Positions 5,494 through 8,782 of a DNA stretch of 8,782 bases are shown in pieces. Each line of letters starts with the position of its first letter. The stretch's first letter is position 1. Under the pieces are notes generated by a model, which saw only the letters and a program-made list of their open reading frames with translations, searched no databases and was not told the DNA's origin. Source of the stretch: an uncultured Planctomycetaceae bacterium (GTDB lineage Bacteria > Planctomycetota > Planctomycetia > Pirellulales > UBA1268); NCBI GenBank assembly GCA_937900985.1, contig CALCGM010000548.1:1-8782 (forward strand), written 5' to 3'. Both the position numbers and the translations under genes were made by a program.

Positions 5494-7159
5494 AGCGGTG
5501 CTCGCTGGCCACATCACCCAGCAGCACCAGTTCGCTGTCGGCAGTGAGTGGTTCGCGGAGGTCTGGGCTGCCGTCGACATGGTCTGCCTTGCCAACGGCC
5601 ACCACTGTGCAGCCGGTCGCCTCGCGGATGCCTGCCTCCTCGAGGCTCTGGCCGATGAGGGCCCGCGGTGTGTCGAGCCGAAACACATGCAGCCCCTCGG
5701 CGACCATCAGGATGTCGACTCGCCGCAGGAGATTGGCGATGGCGGTTGCCCCAGTGGTCGCATACGACATCACGAAATCCGCGCCAGCCCGATGCAGGGT
5801 TTCCACGTTCCGCTCCCGCGTGCTGCGGGCGATGATCTGCACGTCAGGCCGCAGCTTGCGGCAGTAGAGGGTGAGGTAGATGTTCATGTCGTCATCGCGG
5901 GTGGTGATCGCGATCGACGAGCAGTCGCCTATCCCCGCCCGCTCAAGCACATCCCGACGGGCCGCATCCCCGACCACGCTGCGATCGGGCCAGCGGATGC
6001 GGCTGGCATCCTTTTCGATCAGCCGCCAGCTGCGGCCTTCCGACGCAAGCGCCGCAGCCGCCGCGCGGCCCACCCGACCGCCACCGATGATCAGCGTCTC
6101 TCCCGCTTCCGTGTCGCCGCGGGCAAAGGCGGTGTCGTAGTGCTGCAGCCCCTCGCGGCCACCGGCGAGCACGAGCAGGCCCGAAGCCGGCAGCGGCTCG
6201 GCGGCCGAGGGTGTGGTCAGCTCGCCCCGATGCCAGATGCCAACGGCGTTGACATCGGTTCGCGGATGCAGGTCGACCTCGGCAAGGCTCTTTCCTGCAA
6301 GTCCTGACGCAGCAACCGACGCCTCGGCAATCAGCAGATCGTCAAACTGGCCCACCACCCGGGCCCGGCCATCGCGGCCAAGCACCCGCCTGGCCATCGC
6401 CTCGCCGAGCATCCGCCCCAGCTGCATCACCTGCGTGCAGCCGGCCATGGTGAGGATGTCGACCGAGGCCTCCGACGAGGCCGTCGCCACGATCGGCACA
6501 TCCGGGGCAACCTCCCGCACCGTGAAGGTAACGTTGGTGTTGGCCGTGTCGGAGAGGGTCGTCGCCACCAGCCGCGCCTCCGCTGCGCGGGCATGGCGGT
6601 AGGTGTCGGGATCGTCAAAGGGCCCCACCATCACCCGATAGCCACTGTCGAGCAAGGGCCCGGCCGCTGCTGCGTCTGGCACGATCACGCAGTGCTCCCC
6701 GCCCTCTGCCGAGAGCAGCCGCACGAGTGCCTCCTCAATCGGCCCGAGCTGCGTGAGCACCACGTGGCCACGGATGTCGTCTGGAACGGCCCGCGGCGTG
6801 TCGGCCACCTCGCTCGCCTCCATCCAGGGCAGAAAGAAAAACTGGATGAAGCTGAAGGGGAGCAGCACGAGCAGAAATACTGTGCCCGTGATCAACACCA
6901 CGATCGTAAACAGCCGCCCGGCGTCGGAGGTGAAGGTGATGTCGCCAAAGCCGAGCGTCGACATCGTGACGAAGGTCCAGTAGACCGCCGTGACCCAGGA
7001 ATGCTCCTGGCCCTCGCGGGCCATCAGCCAGTGGAAGATCAGGCTGAAGCCTGCCAGCAGCAGCACGAACGTCAGCCCCAGCCAGGCAAGCAGCCGCAGG
7101 TTCCGCCGCTGACGGTGTGTTCGCACGATCGAGGCGAGAATGCCGACGAGAAACCGCAT
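5462..7159 (-). CDS. Two-TM potassium channel with tandem RCK (TrkA-N/TrkA-C) domains
   Basis: Predicted 565-aa inner-membrane K+ channel subunit. After a basic N-terminus come TM1 (about 22-46), a pore helix (57-67), the selectivity filter TLGFGD (68-73, a variant of TVGYGD) and TM2 (about 82-110). The cytoplasmic part has two RCK modules. RCK1 begins GHVVLTQLGPIEE (131-143), where the Rossmann glycine motif is degenerate, followed by a TrkA-C-like segment (about 270-335). RCK2 begins LIIGGGRVGRAAA (356-368) with an intact GxGxxG-type motif, then IEKD (381-384) and VVGDAARRDVL (396-406), and ends in a second TrkA-C (about 488-550). Two RCKs per subunit resembles the architecture described for the Geobacter channel GsuK; MthK encodes only one. 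Ligands may be nucleotides or cations, but this is not visible. Start at 7159 (MRFLVG): the open frame continues upstream to 7489, but that part is antisense to the kinase gene. No strong SD is seen. A monovalent-cation channel is firm; K+ selectivity is inferred from the filter. Confidence 0.94.
   Translation of the reverse strand: MRFLVGILASIVRTHRQRRNLRLLAWLGLTFVLLLAGFSLIFHWLMAREGQEHSWVTAVYWTFVTMSTLGFGDITFTSDAGRLFTIVVLITGTVFLLVLLPFSFIQFFFLPWMEASEVADTPRAVPDDIRGHVVLTQLGPIEEALVRLLSAEGGEHCVIVPDAAAAGPLLDSGYRVMVGPFDDPDTYRHARAAEARLVATTLSDTANTNVTFTVREVAPDVPIVATASSEASVDILTMAGCTQVMQLGRMLGEAMARRVLGRDGRARVVGQFDDLLIAEASVAASGLAGKSLAEVDLHPRTDVNAVGIWHRGELTTPSAAEPLPASGLLVLAGGREGLQHYDTAFARGDTEAGETLIIGGGRVGRAAAAALASEGRSWRLIEKDASRIRWPDRSVVGDAARRDVLERAGIGDCSSIAITTRDDDMNIYLTLYCRKLRPDVQIIARSTRERNVETLHRAGADFVMSYATTGATAIANLLRRVDILMVAEGLHVFRLDTPRALIGQSLEEAGIREATGCTVVAVGKADHVDGSPDLREPLTADSELVLLGDVASEHRFMERFVGPRC
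5482..5499. terminator. Small hairpin spanning the convergent gene ends
   Basis: ACCGCT (5482-5487) pairs with AGCGGT (5494-5499) around a 6-nt loop that contains the stop codon of the heme-propeller gene. It lies at the boundary of the tail-to-tail overlap and reads the same on both strands. It could be a weak bidirectional terminator, but it has no T-run and is only 6 bp long, so it may be chance. Confidence 0.22.
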
Positions 7160-7219
7160 AACGCACTGCTTGGGGGCTTGCGGGGCAGCATACCAGCCGC
7201 TGCATGCGATACTGCGGAC
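7160..7219. promoter_or_regulatory. Divergent promoter region, channel versus kinase-fusion gene
   Basis: This is a 60-bp gap between divergent start codons. On the minus strand TGG-TATGCT (7187-7195) resembles an extended -10 element, about 28 nt upstream of the channel start. On the plus strand TGC-GATACT (7205-7213) is a weaker extended -10 (4 of 6 matches). It would place a start site at or next to the ATG at 7220, giving a leaderless or nearly leaderless transcript, which fits the absence of a Shine-Dalgarno there. No convincing -35 box is seen on either strand. Inference from weak motifs. Confidence 0.28.
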
Positions 7220-8755
7220 ATGCCTGCCGACCCGCTCGTTTGCCGACTGCTCTCTGCCGAGGCCTATCCCCATCCGGTGGACGAGGTGCAGCTGGTGGAA
7301 ACCCACATCTCCTGGGTGTTTCTTACCGGCCGCTACGTCTACAAGGTGAAGAAGCCCGTCGACCTCGGCTTTCTCGACTTCAGCAGCCTGGAGAGGCGTC
7401 GGCATTTCTGCCATGAGGAGGTGCGGCTCAACCGCCGCTTTGCCCCGTCGCTCTACCTCGGCGCGGTGCCGATCACGGGCTCGGCCCACGATGCGGTGGT
7501 CGCGGGCGAGGGTGAGCCGACCGAGTGGGCGGTGCAGCTCGCGCAGTTTGACGAGTCGCTGCGGCTCGACAGCGTGCTGGAGGCCGGCGGGCTTTCGGGG
7601 GAAGACGGCGACCGCCTCGGCCGCGAGATCGCGGCTGTCCAGGAGCAGCTGGAGGTGGCCAGCCTCAACACCCCCTGGGGAACCCCGCAGACCATCGCCT
7701 CAACGATCGGCATGAACCTCGACCAGCTGGCCGAACACCGACCCGACTCGGTCGAGCGGGTGCAGACGCTGCACCGCTGGGTTGGGGCCACGATCGAAGC
7801 CGGCGGGGAGGTGTTTCACCGCAGGCGGATCGGCCGCCGCGTGCGGCAGTGCCATGGCGACCTGCACCTGGCCAACCTGGTGCTGCATGAAGGCCGCTTT
7901 GTCGCTTTCGACTCGATCGAGTTTTCCGATGTGCTGCGGTGGATCGACGTGGCTAGCGACGTCGCCTTTCTCGCGATGGACCTGGAGTCGCGGGGCCGCG
8001 GCGATCTGGCGGCGATCGTGACGAGCAGCTGGATCGAGGCGGCAGGCGACCACGAGGCCACCGCCGTGCTGCCGCTCTATCGGGTCTACCGGGCGGTTGT
8101 CCGCTCGGTGATTGCCGCGATCCGCGGCTCGCAGCAAGGTGCCGATGCGGCTGCGGCGGACGCTGAGAGCGATCGCTATCTTGATCTCGCCGAGCAGCTT
8201 GCCGCCCCCCGCACGCCCGTGCTCTACGCCACCTGCGGGGTGAGCGGCTGCGGGAAGACGACGCTCGCCCGGCAGCTGGTCACCTCCGTCGCCGCCATCC
8301 AGCTTCGCAGCGACGTCGAGCGGAAGCGGCTCTTCGGCATGGCCCCAACGGAGCGGGCGGGCTCCACCGCCGCGCACGCGTCGCTCTACGCAGACGACGC
8401 GACCCGGCGGACCTACGAGCGACTCGCCAGGCTTGCTGTCGACATGCTCCGCAGCGGCTCCAGCGTCGTCATCGATGCCGCCTGCACCGCCCGCTGGCAG
8501 CGGGAGCTGATCGCCCAGGCGGCACACGACGCCAAGGCTCCGCTGACCTGGGTTGCCCCGCAAGTGCCCGAGGCGGAGCTGCTTGCCCGCGTCGAGGCCC
8601 GCAGCCGGCATGGCCGCGACGCCTCCGACGCCACTGCCGCCGTCGTCCGCAACCAGCTTGCCCGCTTCGAACCAATCACCAGCGACGAGCTGCAAGCCCA
8701 CCCCAACGCCCAGCTCATCCACACCCTTGCTCCGCCAGTCTCTCCCAACAAGTAA
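7220..8755 (+). CDS. Bifunctional aminoglycoside-phosphotransferase-like kinase / P-loop kinase (AAA family ATPase)
   Basis: Predicted 511-aa cytosolic two-domain protein. The N-terminal half (about 1-320) is an APH/choline-kinase-like fold: VETHISWVFLTGRYVYKVKKPV (26-47) with the probable ATP-binding lysines K42-K45, FLDFSSLERRRHFC (51-64), the catalytic loop HGDLHLAN (212-219) with D214 and N219, and the metal-binding D231 in FDSIEF. The C-terminal half (about 335-511) is a P-loop NTPase resembling small predicted kinases: Walker A GVSGCGKT (340-347), a strand VVIDAA (416-421) with D419, and a lid-like RSRHGRDASDA stretch (461-471). This two-domain layout is widespread, usually annotated 'bifunctional aminoglycoside phosphotransferase/ATP-binding protein'. 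It is not evidence of antibiotic resistance and the natural substrate is unknown. The ATG at 7220 is preferred: the frame is open further upstream to 6593, but there it is antisense to the channel and the homology-like sequence starts only after 7220. All key residues are present in both halves. Confidence 0.92.
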   Translation: MPADPLVCRLLSAEAYPHPVDEVQLVETHISWVFLTGRYVYKVKKPVDLGFLDFSSLERRRHFCHEEVRLNRRFAPSLYLGAVPITGSAHDAVVAGEGEPTEWAVQLAQFDESLRLDSVLEAGGLSGEDGDRLGREIAAVQEQLEVASLNTPWGTPQTIASTIGMNLDQLAEHRPDSVERVQTLHRWVGATIEAGGEVFHRRRIGRRVRQCHGDLHLANLVLHEGRFVAFDSIEFSDVLRWIDVASDVAFLAMDLESRGRGDLAAIVTSSWIEAAGDHEATAVLPLYRVYRAVVRSVIAAIRGSQQGADAAAADAESDRYLDLAEQLAAPRTPVLYATCGVSGCGKTTLARQLVTSVAAIQLRSDVERKRLFGMAPTERAGSTAAHASLYADDATRRTYERLARLAVDMLRSGSSVVIDAACTARWQRELIAQAAHDAKAPLTWVAPQVPEAELLARVEARSRHGRDASDATAAVVRNQLARFEPITSDELQAHPNAQLIHTLAPPVSPNK

Positions 8756-8782
8756 GCAATCAAAACGGGACGGGTCCTCGGG
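8756..8782. other. Right-edge non-coding tail
   Basis: There are 27 bp after the TAA of the kinase-fusion gene. It begins A-rich and ends G-rich. No complete hairpin or next gene start is visible before the window ends. Confidence 0.4.

Noticed and set aside
5498..6307. 269-aa open frame on the plus strand
   Set aside because: It is antisense to the RCK domains of the channel; such long shadows are expected at this GC content. No family motifs are present.
7700..8722. 340-aa open frame on the minus strand
   Set aside because: It is antisense to both kinase domains, whose catalytic motifs are intact on the plus strand.
7220..8755. Aminoglycoside resistance gene
   Set aside because: The APH-like half belongs to a broad kinase family fused to a P-loop domain. 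Nothing shows antibiotic specificity, and there is no mobile context.

Overview
The window looks like a high-GC planctomycete chromosome fragment. The main evidence is the protein encoded from 2980 to 5493. It joins a secreted beta-propeller, an alpha-helical repeat region and a C-terminal CxxCH domain, an architecture typical of the Pirellula/Verrucomicrobium group. No rRNA, tRNA, CRISPR array, transposase or phage gene was seen. I found no compositional break that would suggest recent transfer. This looks like ordinary, densely packed chromosome, not a dedicated accessory island.

Layout, left to right. (1) Minus strand 40-858: a fumarylacetoacetate-hydrolase (FAH) family enzyme. (2) Plus strand 901-2424: a polytopic membrane protein of unknown function, divergent from the FAH gene across only 42 bp. 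(3) Plus strand 2457-2816: a divergent GroES-family co-chaperonin without an adjacent groEL, 32 bp after the membrane gene and possibly co-transcribed with it. (4) 2817-2979: a hairpin-rich spacer with a perfect 17-bp tandem repeat. (5) Plus strand 2980-5493: the exported propeller / helical-repeat / heme-binding protein. (6) Minus strand 5462-7159: a two-TM potassium channel with two cytoplasmic RCK modules, overlapping the previous gene tail-to-tail by 32 bp. (7) Plus strand 7220-8755: a fusion of an aminoglycoside-phosphotransferase-like kinase with a P-loop kinase/ATPase, divergent from the channel across 60 bp. Apart from short edge stretches (1-39 and 8756-8782), the only gap over 100 bp is 2817-2979, and no gene-free stretch exceeds 300 bp.

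The genes do not form an obvious single pathway. Only the membrane protein and GroES-like genes have operon-like spacing. The channel and the heme protein are convergent, and the FAH/membrane and channel/kinase pairs are divergent. I see no convincing undescribed multi-gene system. The items most worth a second look are the unknown membrane family and its GroES-like neighbour, the tandem-repeat/hairpin spacer, and the asymmetric double-RCK channel.
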